DNA of 64,000 bases from Thalassobellus citreus (GCF_044385915.1 NZ_JBISCC010000124.1:300038-364037); one strand, 5' to 3'. Shown: positions 8,894 to 17,657, counted from the first letter of the stretch. The notes: generated from the sequence alone by a model not told the origin. Numbers and translations: made by a program.

Positions 8894-10990
8894 TTATTCA
8901 ATAATACCAATCTCTCCAATAGAAACATTATTACCTTTTCCTATTTTAGATTTGGCTACAAACCGTATATATCTAGCATTTGTTGCATTAAATATTTGTA
9001 TTTGTTCTATAGGGTTGTTTTTTATGTTTGAAAATTCACCTTCTGATTGTTTTTTCCAATTTTCATTATCAATACTTGTGTAAAAGGTATAGTTTGAAAT
9101 TAAATTTAAGTTGCCGCCAACTTGTTGAGGGAAATATGAGAATCCTTTTATTTTTAATGTATTTCCCATATCTATAATTATTTCTTGTGGAAGTTTTTTT
9201 GTGTCATTTCCATAGTTCCAAGTGGTAACAGGATTGCCATCAATAAGTCTATTTGCCGTTTTTATATCGCCACTTGTAACAGAAATAATGCGCCATTTTT
9301 CTTTAGACATTCCATAATATGTAGTTTTTACAGCACTACTTATGTTTTCATTAGTATTGTTTGCAATGGCTTTTATGGTAACTGCATTATTAGCTATAAA
9401 TGGCGTTTTGTATAAAGTGCTATTTGCTGTTGGCTGGGAGCCATCAAGCGTATAGTATATTTTGTTTTCAGTTTCTGTTTTTAATGTTACAAGTCCTTTT
9501 TTATTACGTTCTATTATAGGTGTTTTAACTAAAGTTGGAGCGTTAAATGCAGCAATATTTGAAATAACAATGCAGGCCTTTGAGTCCGTAATATTTATTC
9601 TAAGCGCTGTCGCTATGACTCTTTTTGTTCGTAAAATTCTTTTATAGCCTATGGTTGTTTCATTAGCAATGGTTTGCCAATTTTTATCAACTTTTACTTC
9701 CACATTAAATGCTTTAATACGCTGTCCTAATGCTATATGTTCTTGAAGCAAAATTCTATTTATAGCTGTAGGTTTTTTAAATTGAAATTCTATTGAAGCA
9801 GTCTTTTGATTATCATTAGTAGCCCAATAGGTGTCTTTATTACCATCAATTACATTTTTAGCTTCATAAACTGGACTATTACCACGTACATAATTTGCTG
9901 ATGCTTTAGTGTTTTTAAGCAATTCTGTTTTAAAATCAGCATTTATAACTGCTCTAAATTCTTTTAATTGTACTTCATCATGTTTATTAATTAAACCTCT
10001 TTTGTCTGGAGGAATATTTAAAATAAGATTAGCGTTACGACCTACAGATTTATAATAGATATCTACCAGTTCTTCTACTGACTTTACTTTATCGTCTTCA
10101 ACACTATGGTAAAACCAACCTGGTCTTGTAGAAACATCGGCTTCTCCTGGCACCCATTTTTCTCCGTCTTCATGCCCAGACATAAATTCTGTATAATGCA
10201 CTTTTCCTCCTAATTCGTCTTTTTGACGCAAAAGGCTCCAATTTGTTTTATTAGCATATCCTTCTTCATTACCAATCCATCTTGCTTCGGAGGGGCCAAC
10301 ACCCCAAATAATCGTTTTTGGCGCAATTTTACTTATCATTTTGTCGGTTTCATCCCAGTTGTAATATGCAAGTGTATTGATTTTTCTGGTTTCATTTGCG
10401 CCTCCATAATAGCCATCACCACCATTGGCACCATCAAACCATATTTCAAACACATCACCATAATTGGTTAACAATTCTTTTAACTGATTTCTAAAATATG
10501 TTACATATTCTGGTTTACCGTATTGTGGATGATTTCTATCCCAAGGAGACAAATAAATCCCTAGTTTTAATTCGTATTCTTTACAAGATTCTGCTAATTC
10601 TTTAACAAGGTCTCCTTTGCCATTTTTCCAAGGTGAGTTTTTTACAGAGCGTTCTGTGTACGCTGATGGCCATAAACAAAATCCGTCGTGGTGTTTAGCT
10701 GTTAGAATGATACCCTTCATACCAGCTTCTTTTGCAATACGTGCCCATTGCCGTGTGTCTAATGCCGTTGGATTAAACAGTTTTGGAGATTCATCTCCGT
10801 AACCCCATTCTTTATTTGTAAAGGTATTTAATGAAAAATGTACAAAGGCATAAAACTCCATTTCATGCCAATCTAATTGTTTTTGTGAGGGTGTTGGTTC
10901 CTCTGGCATTGGCGGAGATATAGGTTCTTTACAGCTGTAAAGAAGCATAAAAGAAAAAATAAAAAGCATTGCGAATTTATAATTTTTCAT
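8894..10990 (-). CDS. GH29 alpha-L-fucosidase with F5/8 type C domains, lipoprotein
   Basis: I start it at the ATG at 10990 (an ATG six codons upstream exists), because this gives a clean lipoprotein signal ending in LLYSC. The catalytic barrel spans ~35-340: EFYAFVHFSLNTF, TAKHHDGFCLWPS, SPWDRN and EIWFDGANGG, whose Asp is the GH29 nucleophile position. Downstream come an F5/8 type C (discoidin-like) domain (~350-475), a chitobiase-C-like segment (YYTLDGSQPT, ~490-560) and a second F5/8 type C domain to the end. The motif set resembles GH29 enzymes acting on alpha-1,3/1,4-fucose, but I would not fix the linkage. It would trim fucose from glycans at the cell surface or in the periplasm. Same strand as nagB; divergent from the CE12 esterase. 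Confidence 0.93.
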   Translation of the reverse strand: MKNYKFAMLFIFSFMLLYSCKEPISPPMPEEPTPSQKQLDWHEMEFYAFVHFSLNTFTNKEWGYGDESPKLFNPTALDTRQWARIAKEAGMKGIILTAKHHDGFCLWPSAYTERSVKNSPWKNGKGDLVKELAESCKEYELKLGIYLSPWDRNHPQYGKPEYVTYFRNQLKELLTNYGDVFEIWFDGANGGDGYYGGANETRKINTLAYYNWDETDKMISKIAPKTIIWGVGPSEARWIGNEEGYANKTNWSLLRQKDELGGKVHYTEFMSGHEDGEKWVPGEADVSTRPGWFYHSVEDDKVKSVEELVDIYYKSVGRNANLILNIPPDKRGLINKHDEVQLKEFRAVINADFKTELLKNTKASANYVRGNSPVYEAKNVIDGNKDTYWATNDNQKTASIEFQFKKPTAINRILLQEHIALGQRIKAFNVEVKVDKNWQTIANETTIGYKRILRTKRVIATALRINITDSKACIVISNIAAFNAPTLVKTPIIERNKKGLVTLKTETENKIYYTLDGSQPTANSTLYKTPFIANNAVTIKAIANNTNENISSAVKTTYYGMSKEKWRIISVTSGDIKTANRLIDGNPVTTWNYGNDTKKLPQEIIIDMGNTLKIKGFSYFPQQVGGNLNLISNYTFYTSIDNENWKKQSEGEFSNIKNNPIEQIQIFNATNARYIRFVAKSKIGKGNNVSIGEIGIIE

Positions 10991-11249
10991 AATGTTGTTA
11001 TCATTCATAAGTAATCAATTTATAATATTAACATAATTAATATTTTTATTAATACTTTTTCGACAAGGGTTTAATTAGGGCATGTGTTGGTTGTAAATAA
11101 TTACTTATTATTAGGATTGGCAAGTTATAATTTATGAGGTTTGTTTTAAGGGGTTATTAATTCATATGGATGCTTTTTTGACATAAAATGCTTTGAGTTT
11201 TTATATGCCTTGGAATTTGTTTACTTTCCCTTTTTTAAATATTATAAAA

Positions 11250-11993
11250 ATGAAATTTTATCTAAAAATCAACTTGATTGTTTTATTACTAATTTCAACA
11301 AGTTGTATGGCACAACAAACAACAATTTATACCATTGGAGATTCAACCATGGCGAATAAAAAAAATCCTGAAACAAACCCAGAACATGGTTGGGCACAAG
11401 TTTTACCACAGTTTTTTAATAAAAATGCAGTTATTGATAACAGGGCTAAAAACGGAAGAAGTAGTAGAAGTTTTATTGGAGAAGGTCGTTGGGATTCTAT
11501 ACTTAAAACATTAAAAAAAGATGATTATGTTTTTATACAATTTGGACATAACGATCAGAAATTTAAAAGTCCTGATCGTTATACCAATCCACATACAGGG
11601 TATCGTCATAATTTAATTAAGTTTATTGAAGAAACTAGAGCAAAAGGGGCGACTCCAATTTTGTTTTCTTCGATAGTTAGAAGAAATTTTAATGAGCACG
11701 GAACTTTAATTGATACCCACGGCGAATACCCATTAGAAGTAAGACTCGTGGCATTAGAATATAATGTGCCTTTTGTAGACCTTCAATATTTAACAGAGGT
11801 TTTAGAAATGTCTTATGGTGTTGAGGGATCGGAAAAATTACATTTACATTTTGAGCCAGGAGAAAACCCTTATTATAAAAAGGGAAAACATGATGATACA
11901 CATTTATCAAAATTAGGTGCCACTGAAATCGCAAAACTTGCAGTAAGTGAATTGAAAAAGAAAGTGCCTAGTTTATCTAAATTGATGAAGTAG
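11250..11993 (+). CDS. SGNH hydrolase, rhamnogalacturonan acetylesterase-like (CE12)
   Basis: The frame is open from 11193, but the ATG at 11250 gives a normal signal peptide ending ISTSCMAQ, so I prefer it. The SGNH blocks are all present: IYTIGDSTMA (Ser nucleophile), KNGRSSRSF (block II Gly), QFGHNDQK (block III Asn) and DDTHLSKLG (block V Asp/His). This order and spacing match CE12 esterases, which deacetylate pectin-type and other acetylated sugars in the periplasm. It faces away from the fucosidase with ~260 bases between the starts. Its role here may be removing O-acetyl groups that block glycosidases; the true substrate is unknown. Confidence 0.88.
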   Translation: MKFYLKINLIVLLLISTSCMAQQTTIYTIGDSTMANKKNPETNPEHGWAQVLPQFFNKNAVIDNRAKNGRSSRSFIGEGRWDSILKTLKKDDYVFIQFGHNDQKFKSPDRYTNPHTGYRHNLIKFIEETRAKGATPILFSSIVRRNFNEHGTLIDTHGEYPLEVRLVALEYNVPFVDLQYLTEVLEMSYGVEGSEKLHLHFEPGENPYYKKGKHDDTHLSKLGATEIAKLAVSELKKKVPSLSKLMK

Positions 11994-12125
11994 CAAATAA
12001 ACTTGTCTAAGTTTAGATTTCAATTATCAGGAGAATATTTAAAGGTTTTAAGAAATTAAAATATGGCGTTTTTTGGCTAACAAAAATAGAGTCTCTATCT
12101 ATTTTTATACTGTGGTTTAATTTGC

Positions 12126-12133
12126 TACTTTTG
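12126..12133 (+). promoter_or_regulatory. Bacteroidota -7 box (TAnnTTTG) for the FKBP gene
   Basis: TACTTTTG lies 27 bases before the ATG. No good TTG -33 element at 17-23 bases upstream was seen. Confidence 0.35.
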
Positions 12134-12160
12134 GATTCGAAATTAATTTAAATTAAAGAA

Positions 12161-12892
12161 ATGAAAACAATTAAAATTTTAAGTATTCTTTTAGTAGTTG
12201 CTTTTTTAAGCTCATGTAATAATAATGGGGTGACTCATAAAACTTTAAAAACAGAAATAGATTCTGTAAGTTATGCTATAGGAATGTTTTCTGCAAATAA
12301 TGTTAAAGCAAGTGATTTTAAAGAAATTGATAGAGATCTTTTTAATCAAGGGTTTATAAATGCTTTAGATTCTACAGATATATTAATAGAAGAAGCTAAA
12401 GTACAACAGTTATTACAATCTTATTTTCAGAAGAAGCAAATAGAAGCTCAGGCTAAAAAACGAGAAGAAGCTGCTGCAAAAGCAGAAAAAGAATATGCAG
12501 GTGTTAAGGCTGAAGGTGAGAAGTTTTTAGAAGAAAATATGACTAAAGATGGTGTTGAAATTACAGAAAGTGGTTTGCAATACATTGTTTTAAAACAAGG
12601 AACAGGAGAAAAGCCAACAGCAACGTCTAAAGTAAAAGTACATTACCATGGTACATTAACTGATGGAACCGTATTTGATAGCTCTGTAGATAGAGGAAAT
12701 CCTGCACAATTTGGTGTAGGTCAGGTAATAAAAGGATGGACAGAAGGCTTGCAATTAATGCCTGTAGGTTCTAAATATAAATTTTATATTCCTCAAGATT
12801 TAGCATATGGAGCAACACCGCGTCCAGGAGGAAAAATTAAACCATTTATGCCATTAATTTTTGAAGTAGAATTGTTAGAAATAATTAAGTAA
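12161..12892 (+). CDS. FKBP-type peptidyl-prolyl cis-trans isomerase, lipoprotein
   Basis: 243 residues. The signal ends in AFLSSCNNN, a lipobox. Residues ~30-115 form the helical FKBP_N dimerisation-type domain (EIDSVSYAIGM, then a charged helix rich in Ala/Lys/Glu). Residues ~150-243 are the FKBP domain: VKVHYHGTLTDGTVFDSS, GQVIKGWTEGLQLMPVG and YIPQDLAYG are near-perfect family motifs, including the aromatic pocket residues. It resembles Mip/FkpA foldases that assist folding of envelope proteins. It stands alone and is followed by a strong terminator. Confidence 0.95.
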   Translation: MKTIKILSILLVVAFLSSCNNNGVTHKTLKTEIDSVSYAIGMFSANNVKASDFKEIDRDLFNQGFINALDSTDILIEEAKVQQLLQSYFQKKQIEAQAKKREEAAAKAEKEYAGVKAEGEKFLEENMTKDGVEITESGLQYIVLKQGTGEKPTATSKVKVHYHGTLTDGTVFDSSVDRGNPAQFGVGQVIKGWTEGLQLMPVGSKYKFYIPQDLAYGATPRPGGKIKPFMPLIFEVELLEIIK

Positions 12893-12918
12893 TTTTTTAA
12901 GTTACTTAACTTAAATAT

Positions 12919-12950
12919 AAAGGCAGGAAGTTTAAATCTCCTGCCTTTTC
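12919..12950 (+). terminator. Intrinsic terminator of the FKBP gene
   Basis: AAAGGCAGGA at 12919-12928 pairs perfectly with TCCTGCCTTT at 12939-12948 around a 10-base loop, ending in a T-rich stretch. Confidence 0.8.
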
Positions 12951-12994
12951 TTTGTTTAAAAAAGTTCTTCTTCTTCTAGAACTAGTAATTTTGA

Positions 12995-13008
12995 GTGACA
13001 AATATCAC
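12995..13008. promoter_or_regulatory. CRP/FNR-like inverted repeat upstream of the copper-uptake pair
   Basis: GTGA-CAAATA-TCAC is a perfect GTGA-N6-TCAC dyad, the half-site arrangement bound by CRP/FNR-family regulators. It lies 34 bases before the GTG start at 13043. No regulator of this family is encoded in the window, so the binding protein is unknown. Confidence 0.35.
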
Positions 13009-13042
13009 ATTAATATAGATTAGAAGTATTATTTTTGAACCC

Positions 13043-13441
13043 GTGAAAATAGTTTCTTCCATATTATCTTTATTCTTAATTGCAATTATTTTGTTTAATA
13101 GTTTGCGGGTGTCTTTTACTTACGCATACTATCTTGTTGATACCGCTGATTTTATTGAAAGACTTTGCGAAAACAAAGACAAGCCAATAATGCAATGTAA
13201 TGGTAAATGTCATTTAAAAAAGGTTGCTCAAAACAACAGTACAAATGATGATAAAGTACCTTTAAAAGAAATAGATTTTAAGGAAGTTATCTTATATATT
13301 GTTGCGGAAACAGCATTCAATTTTACCTACACCACGGCTAGCGAAAATGAAATAAGTAATTACAATAATTTATACACTTATTCTTTAATTTCTACTTTAG
13401 ATCATCCACCACAATCTTTGTTCTCACATAATAAAATTTAA
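13043..13441 (+). CDS. Small Cys-containing secreted or membrane-anchored protein, likely copper-related
   Basis: 132 residues beginning at a GTG; an in-frame stop upstream with no ATG after it leaves this as the only normal start. An N-terminal hydrophobic helix (about 5-30) acts as signal or anchor. The notable part is LCENKDKPIMQCNGKCHLKK (about 54-73), with three Cys, a Met and a His, a plausible soft-metal site. The rest is polar with no known domain. It sits 59 bases before the OprC-like receptor on the same strand. I infer a periplasmic helper in copper uptake; short proteins with a CNGKCHL motif beside such receptors occur in flavobacteria, but I know no assigned function. Confidence 0.75.
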   Translation: MKIVSSILSLFLIAIILFNSLRVSFTYAYYLVDTADFIERLCENKDKPIMQCNGKCHLKKVAQNNSTNDDKVPLKEIDFKEVILYIVAETAFNFTYTTASENEISNYNNLYTYSLISTLDHPPQSLFSHNKI

Positions 13442-13500
13442 AACACAGAAGTTTAAGTAAACTTCTGAAAATCTATTTATTTCAATTTTAAACAAAAAAA

Positions 13501-15603
13501 ATGAGAACATTTTACAGTGTGCTATGTTGCATGCTTATTTCTGCTATGTCTTTTTCACAAGAAAAAAAAGATAAAGCAACAGATTCTATTACTTCAAAAA
13601 CAGTAAAGCTTGATGAGGTTTTAGTAAAAGGAAACTCTGTTACAGACCCTGTTTTAACTAAAGTTTCTAACGATTATCAAAAAAATATTGTTCAACCTAA
13701 AAATGTAGCCGGTTTATTTGATAATATCAATGGGTTTTCGGTTATAAAACGAGGGAATTATGCTATCGATCCTTCATTTAGAGCCTCGCAATACGAGCAA
13801 TTAAATATTCAATATGATGGAGGTACTAAAGCGATGCATGCGTGTCCAAATAGGATGGATCCTATAACAACGCATATTATTCCAGAAGAAATTTCAAAAA
13901 TAGAAATTATCAAAGGGCCTTACACGGTGCGTTATGGTGCTACCTTTGGAGGTGTTATTAATATTGTAACCGATAAACCAAATTCAGAAAACACAGGTTT
14001 CCATGGTAAAATTTCTGGTGGTTATGAGTCTAATGGAGATTCGTACGTAACCATGTTGCAACTACAGCAAGTAACAAAGAATTATGATATTGTAGGTAAT
14101 ATGGGCTATAGAGATTTTGGTAATTATGAAGATGGTGATCAAACAGAAATCCCATCGTCATTCCGAAGTACAGATTACGGAATTAAAATGGGTTATAATT
14201 TTACTGATAACCAACGTTTGCAAGCGCATTGGAGACAGTCTTTTGGTAGAGATGTTTTGCATGCAGGTTTGCCAATGGATACTAATTATGATAATAGTAG
14301 TGTGCTATCATTAGATTACAAATGGTCTATGAAGGGTGATGTTTTTAAATCTATAACAGCAAAAGCTTATTATAGCTATGTAGATCATTTAATGACTAAT
14401 AAGAACAGACCTTCGTTTATGATGGTTGAGGCAGAATCTGCGGTTGAAGCCACTACCTCAGGAGGTAAGTTAGAGTTAAATTGGAAACCATTAAAAAAGC
14501 TTAACCTGTTTTCTGGTATAGATGTGATGCGTATTGCTAGAGACGGTGATAGAGATAGGTTGGTGAAAATTATGAATGGTAACATGTTACCAACACCAAG
14601 ACTGTTTAATGATAAAGTATGGCAAGATTCATATATAGATGATATTGGTGTGTTTACAGAAGCTAAGTGGGCTTTAAATAAATCAACTGTTGTAACAGCA
14701 GGAATTCGTGCAGATTTTGTAACATCTGATATTAAAGATCCAGAAGCAGATTTTGAAGCCATGTATGATTTGAAAAAACGTACTGAAGAAAATATAAGCA
14801 CAACAGTTTCTGTTAAAAAGATGGTGTCAGATAATTTTACGCTTGAAGCTGCTTATGGTAGAGGTGTGCGCTCTGCAAATATGATAGAACGTTATATTAA
14901 TCACTTTACTGTTGGTCAAGATTCATATGAATATATAGGGAATCCTAATTTAAAAGCAGAAGTTAATAATCAATTCGAAATTGGTTTTAAAGGACATGAA
15001 GATTTACAGGGTAGTTTCAATACCTTTAAATATGAAACGTCCTTTTATTATTCTTTTTTCGATAATTATATTGTTGCAGTTGAAGACGCTAGTTTAACTA
15101 GAAAATATATGCCTACACAGCAACCTGTAAATCCAAAAGTGTTTCAAAATATAGATAAAGCTTATAAAACGGGTTTTGAGGTTATGGCACAATTAGATTT
15201 TTTAAAGGATTATTATTTTAAAACAGAAGCGTCTTATGTGTATGCTAAAAATAAAGATTTTAATGAATCATTACCACTTATACCTCCATTTAAAGTAATA
15301 CTGTCAGCGGGTTTTGAAAAAACAAAGCTTTGGGCTAATGCACGCTATAATGTTACAAGCAAGCAGGATAATATTTCTAATACATTTGGCGAAACAAAAA
15401 CAAATGGATATCAAACTTTAGATATTCGTTTAGGTGTTAAGCCTTTTAAAAATCTGTCTTTAGGAGTAGCTGTTTTAAATGTATTTGATGAAACGTATCA
15501 CGATCATTTAAACTTCTCATTTAATAACCAATCAAATTTTAGGAGACTTCCAATTAATGAAGCAGGAAGAAATATAACAGTATTTCTACAAAAGAAGTTT
15601 TAG
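13501..15603 (+). CDS. TonB-dependent outer-membrane receptor, OprC-like copper importer
   Basis: 700 residues: signal peptide (cleaved near SFSQ), then a plug domain (~45-165) with the usual EISKIEIIKGPYTVRYG and GGVINIVTDKP, then a 22-strand barrel ending in a C-terminal Phe (FLQKKF). The plug holds HACPNRMDP at 113-121, a CxxxM pair (Cys115, Met119). The barrel holds VDHLMTN at 294-300, an HxM pair (His296, Met298). CxxxM with HxM is the copper-binding set described for Pseudomonas OprC, and CPNRMDP is typical of the TonB copper receptor family including NosA. It should import copper across the outer membrane. No carboxypeptidase-like N-terminal domain is present, unlike SusC. The Cys-rich protein upstream is probably co-expressed. 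Confidence 0.88.
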   Translation: MRTFYSVLCCMLISAMSFSQEKKDKATDSITSKTVKLDEVLVKGNSVTDPVLTKVSNDYQKNIVQPKNVAGLFDNINGFSVIKRGNYAIDPSFRASQYEQLNIQYDGGTKAMHACPNRMDPITTHIIPEEISKIEIIKGPYTVRYGATFGGVINIVTDKPNSENTGFHGKISGGYESNGDSYVTMLQLQQVTKNYDIVGNMGYRDFGNYEDGDQTEIPSSFRSTDYGIKMGYNFTDNQRLQAHWRQSFGRDVLHAGLPMDTNYDNSSVLSLDYKWSMKGDVFKSITAKAYYSYVDHLMTNKNRPSFMMVEAESAVEATTSGGKLELNWKPLKKLNLFSGIDVMRIARDGDRDRLVKIMNGNMLPTPRLFNDKVWQDSYIDDIGVFTEAKWALNKSTVVTAGIRADFVTSDIKDPEADFEAMYDLKKRTEENISTTVSVKKMVSDNFTLEAAYGRGVRSANMIERYINHFTVGQDSYEYIGNPNLKAEVNNQFEIGFKGHEDLQGSFNTFKYETSFYYSFFDNYIVAVEDASLTRKYMPTQQPVNPKVFQNIDKAYKTGFEVMAQLDFLKDYYFKTEASYVYAKNKDFNESLPLIPPFKVILSAGFEKTKLWANARYNVTSKQDNISNTFGETKTNGYQTLDIRLGVKPFKNLSLGVAVLNVFDETYHDHLNFSFNNQSNFRRLPINEAGRNITVFLQKKF

Positions 15604-15607
15604 TATA

Positions 15608-15667
15608 AAAAGAGACTGTTTGAGGTATAGTTGTCAAGTTGGAGTAAATTTTCAGACAGTCTCTTTT
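15608..15667. terminator. Bidirectional terminator after the receptor gene
   Basis: A 16-base arm at 15608-15623 (AAAAGAGACTGTTTGA) pairs with 15652-15667 with one G:T wobble around a 28-base loop. It ends the receptor transcript and, read the other way, the small gene at 15685. Confidence 0.75.
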
Positions 15668-15684
15668 ATTAAAAAAACTAAAAA

Positions 15685-15828
15685 TTATTCATCAGGGTTT
15701 TCTTTTTTCTTTCCACCTATCATAAATTTAATAAGGAAACCTATTAATGTTAGGCATACAATGCCAAATACAGCAATCATAATGGCACCATTAGTCCAAC
15801 TATAAAGTGATATGTTTTGAATTAACAT
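15685..15828 (-). CDS. Small single-pass membrane protein (47 aa)
   Basis: A short leftward reading frame from ATG at 15828 to a stop at 15685. The protein has a hydrophobic helix with IMIAVFGIVCLTLIGFLI (about residues 16-33), then a basic and polar tail (GGKKKENPDE). One membrane span with the positive side after it fits a small inner-membrane protein. It ends just before the shared terminator, as a real gene would. No function is recognised. The opposite strand also has an open frame here but without coding character. Confidence 0.6.
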   Translation of the reverse strand: MLIQNISLYSWTNGAIMIAVFGIVCLTLIGFLIKFMIGGKKKENPDE

Positions 15829-15948
15829 AGTTTTAAAATTTTAGTAAATGTAAAAATCAAAAACGGTAATAAATATGACTTTTGTTAGATAATAGAAAAT
15901 GGTTTTTGTTTAAAACTTTAGCATAGTGCAAATAACAAATCAAGGTTG

Positions 15949-15956
15949 TAACTTTG
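15949..15956 (+). promoter_or_regulatory. -7 box (TAnnTTTG) for era
   Basis: TAACTTTG lies 25 bases before the era ATG. No clear TTG -33 element at the right spacing. Confidence 0.35.
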
Positions 15957-15980
15957 CAGTCTTAATTAATTTGAAAAAAT

Positions 15981-16862
15981 ATGAGCCATAAAGCTGGTTT
16001 TGTAAATATTATAGGAAATCCTAATGTGGGTAAATCTACATTAATGAATGCGTTTATTGGAGAGAAATTATCAATTATAACGTCTAAAGCACAAACAACT
16101 CGACATAGAATATTAGGTATTGTAAACGGAGATGATTTTCAAGTGCTTTTTAGTGATACGCCAGGTATTATTAAGCCAGCATACGAGTTACAAGAATCTA
16201 TGATGGGGTTTGTAAAGTCGGCTTTTGAAGATGCAGATATTTTACTTTACATGGTTGAAATTGGTGAGCAAGCATTGAAAGATGAAGCCTTTTTTAAGAA
16301 GATAACCAGTTCTAAAATACCAGTTATACTACTTTTAAATAAGATTGATAAGTCTGATCAAGGTCAGCTTGAAGAGCAGGTGCAACTTTGGGCAGAGAAA
16401 GTGCCAAATGCCGAAATTATACCTATTTCAGCTTTAGAAGGCTTTCAAGTAAAAGAAGTGTTTGATAGAATTATTGAGTTGTTACCAGAATCGCCAGCAT
16501 TTTATCCTAAAGATCAATTAACAGATAAGCCAGAACGTTTTTTTATAAATGAAACCATTCGTGAAAAAATCCTTCTTCATTATAAAAAAGAAATTCCTTA
16601 TGCTGTAGAAATAGAAACTGAAGAGTTTTTTGAAGAAGAAAATATTATTAGAATGCGTTCGGTAATTATGGTAGAACGAGAAACACAAAAAGGTATTATT
16701 ATTGGGCATAAAGGTAGTGCTTTAAAGCGTGTAGGCGTTGAAGCTAGAAAAGATTTAGAAAAATTCTTCGGAAAACAAATTCACTTAGAGTTATATGTTA
16801 AAGTGAATAAAAACTGGAGAAGTAATCAAAACCAACTAAAACGTTTTGGTTATAATAACTAA
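15981..16862 (+). CDS. era: GTPase Era, ribosome assembly
   Basis: 293 residues, normal length. G1 is GNPNVGKST (about 12-20), G2 region TTRHRILG, G3 DTPG (about 59-62), G4 NKID (about 120) and G5 ISALEG. Residues ~205-290 form the C-terminal KH domain (REKILLHYKKEIPY, GIIIGHKGSALKRVG) that binds the 3' end of 16S rRNA. Era helps 30S subunit maturation at the inner membrane surface. A second GTPase of the same superfamily, der, lies 0.8 kb on, on the same strand, with a convergent membrane gene between. Confidence 0.97.
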   Translation: MSHKAGFVNIIGNPNVGKSTLMNAFIGEKLSIITSKAQTTRHRILGIVNGDDFQVLFSDTPGIIKPAYELQESMMGFVKSAFEDADILLYMVEIGEQALKDEAFFKKITSSKIPVILLLNKIDKSDQGQLEEQVQLWAEKVPNAEIIPISALEGFQVKEVFDRIIELLPESPAFYPKDQLTDKPERFFINETIREKILLHYKKEIPYAVEIETEEFFEEENIIRMRSVIMVERETQKGIIIGHKGSALKRVGVEARKDLEKFFGKQIHLELYVKVNKNWRSNQNQLKRFGYNN

Positions 16863-16966
16863 TAAAAAGGTAATACTAGTTTAATTATTAACTAACATTG
16901 AAGTAGCCATAATGCTTCATCTTTGTATCGAGTTATTTAGTTAGTATTGAGTTAGTTTAGTTTTAG

Positions 16967-17003
16967 AAGCTTTGGTTGAGTCTTTTCAATCAGAGCTTTT
17001 TTG
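16967..17003 (+). terminator. Terminator of era
   Basis: AAGCTTTGGTTGA at 16967-16979 pairs with TCAATCAGAGCTT at 16986-16998 (13 pairs, two wobbles), followed by a T run. It overlaps the 3' end of the convergent gene at 16986. Confidence 0.7.
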
Positions 17004-17492
17004 TTTTAATACCCGAAGCATAAAATCATTAAGTTCGTGCATTTCTGTCTTGCTAGACGCTTTCCCAATTCTGCCACCAAAATACAATACAAACCAAATA
17101 ATTACCATAAGTAGCATGAGGCCAACTTGTATGGCATAGCTACTTTTTAAAGATGCATTGGTATAAGCCCAAACACCAAAGGCAATAAATAAGCCTGCTA
17201 CCATAAAATGCAGAAACATAAAAAGTGTCCAAACTGTTGGGTTAGGACCAAATAAGCCATGAAGCATACTAGTATTATTATCAACTTCATTAATTTCTAA
17301 ATGTAATTGAGGCGACCAAAAATGTTGTTTATGTTTTGGGAATTTAATAAAAACATGGTCATCTATTCTATTTACAATAAAATCAGATTGCTCATTTTTT
17401 TTCAACTCAAAGTACTTTAAAACAGTCTCGTTATTCTGGTTTAATTCAAGTTTAAATCGTGGTCGTAAAACAATGTTGTTAGTTGTTGGCAT
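16986..17492 (-). CDS. Hypothetical membrane protein, two spans
   Basis: 168 residues. The first ~90 are polar and beta-rich, with no known domain. Two hydrophobic helices follow (about 88-108 and 118-140), then a short cytoplasmic tail (HELNDFMLRVLKQ). The phrase LHGLFGPNPTVWTLFMFLHF precedes the first helix. I do not recognise a family, though the layout (a small soluble domain then a helical hairpin) resembles GTP-pyrophosphatase-linked or PH-domain-like envelope proteins only loosely. It lies between era and der, in the opposite direction, and its last codons share DNA with the era terminator. Confidence 0.75.
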   Translation of the reverse strand: MPTTNNIVLRPRFKLELNQNNETVLKYFELKKNEQSDFIVNRIDDHVFIKFPKHKQHFWSPQLHLEINEVDNNTSMLHGLFGPNPTVWTLFMFLHFMVAGLFIAFGVWAYTNASLKSSYAIQVGLMLLMVIIWFVLYFGGRIGKASSKTEMHELNDFMLRVLKQKSSD

Positions 17493-17590
17493 TAAAGAGT
17501 TTAATTGGTATTGTAAAGTACTATTTTTTATTTAAAACTAAAAGCGCTTCAATCTTTAGGAAAAAACAGCAATACGTCGCTTATATTTTC

Positions 17591-17598
17591 TATTTTTG
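17591..17598 (+). promoter_or_regulatory. -7 box (TAnnTTTG) for der
   Basis: TATTTTTG, followed by CA, lies 59 bases before the der ATG. No TTG at the -33 position. Confidence 0.35.
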
Positions 17599-17657
17599 CA
17601 AAATATTTCAAAAGAAATATAAATTAATCAGTTTTAAGCTGTTAGATAAATTAGAGT

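Noticed and set aside
14385..14801. Leftward open frame of 138 codons inside the copper-receptor gene
   Set aside because: Antisense shadow of the barrel region; no start context or family match, while the other strand has full TonB receptor motifs.
15620..15805. Rightward open frame of 61 codons after the receptor gene
   Set aside because: It starts within the terminator stem and runs opposite the better-supported small membrane protein at 15685-15828.
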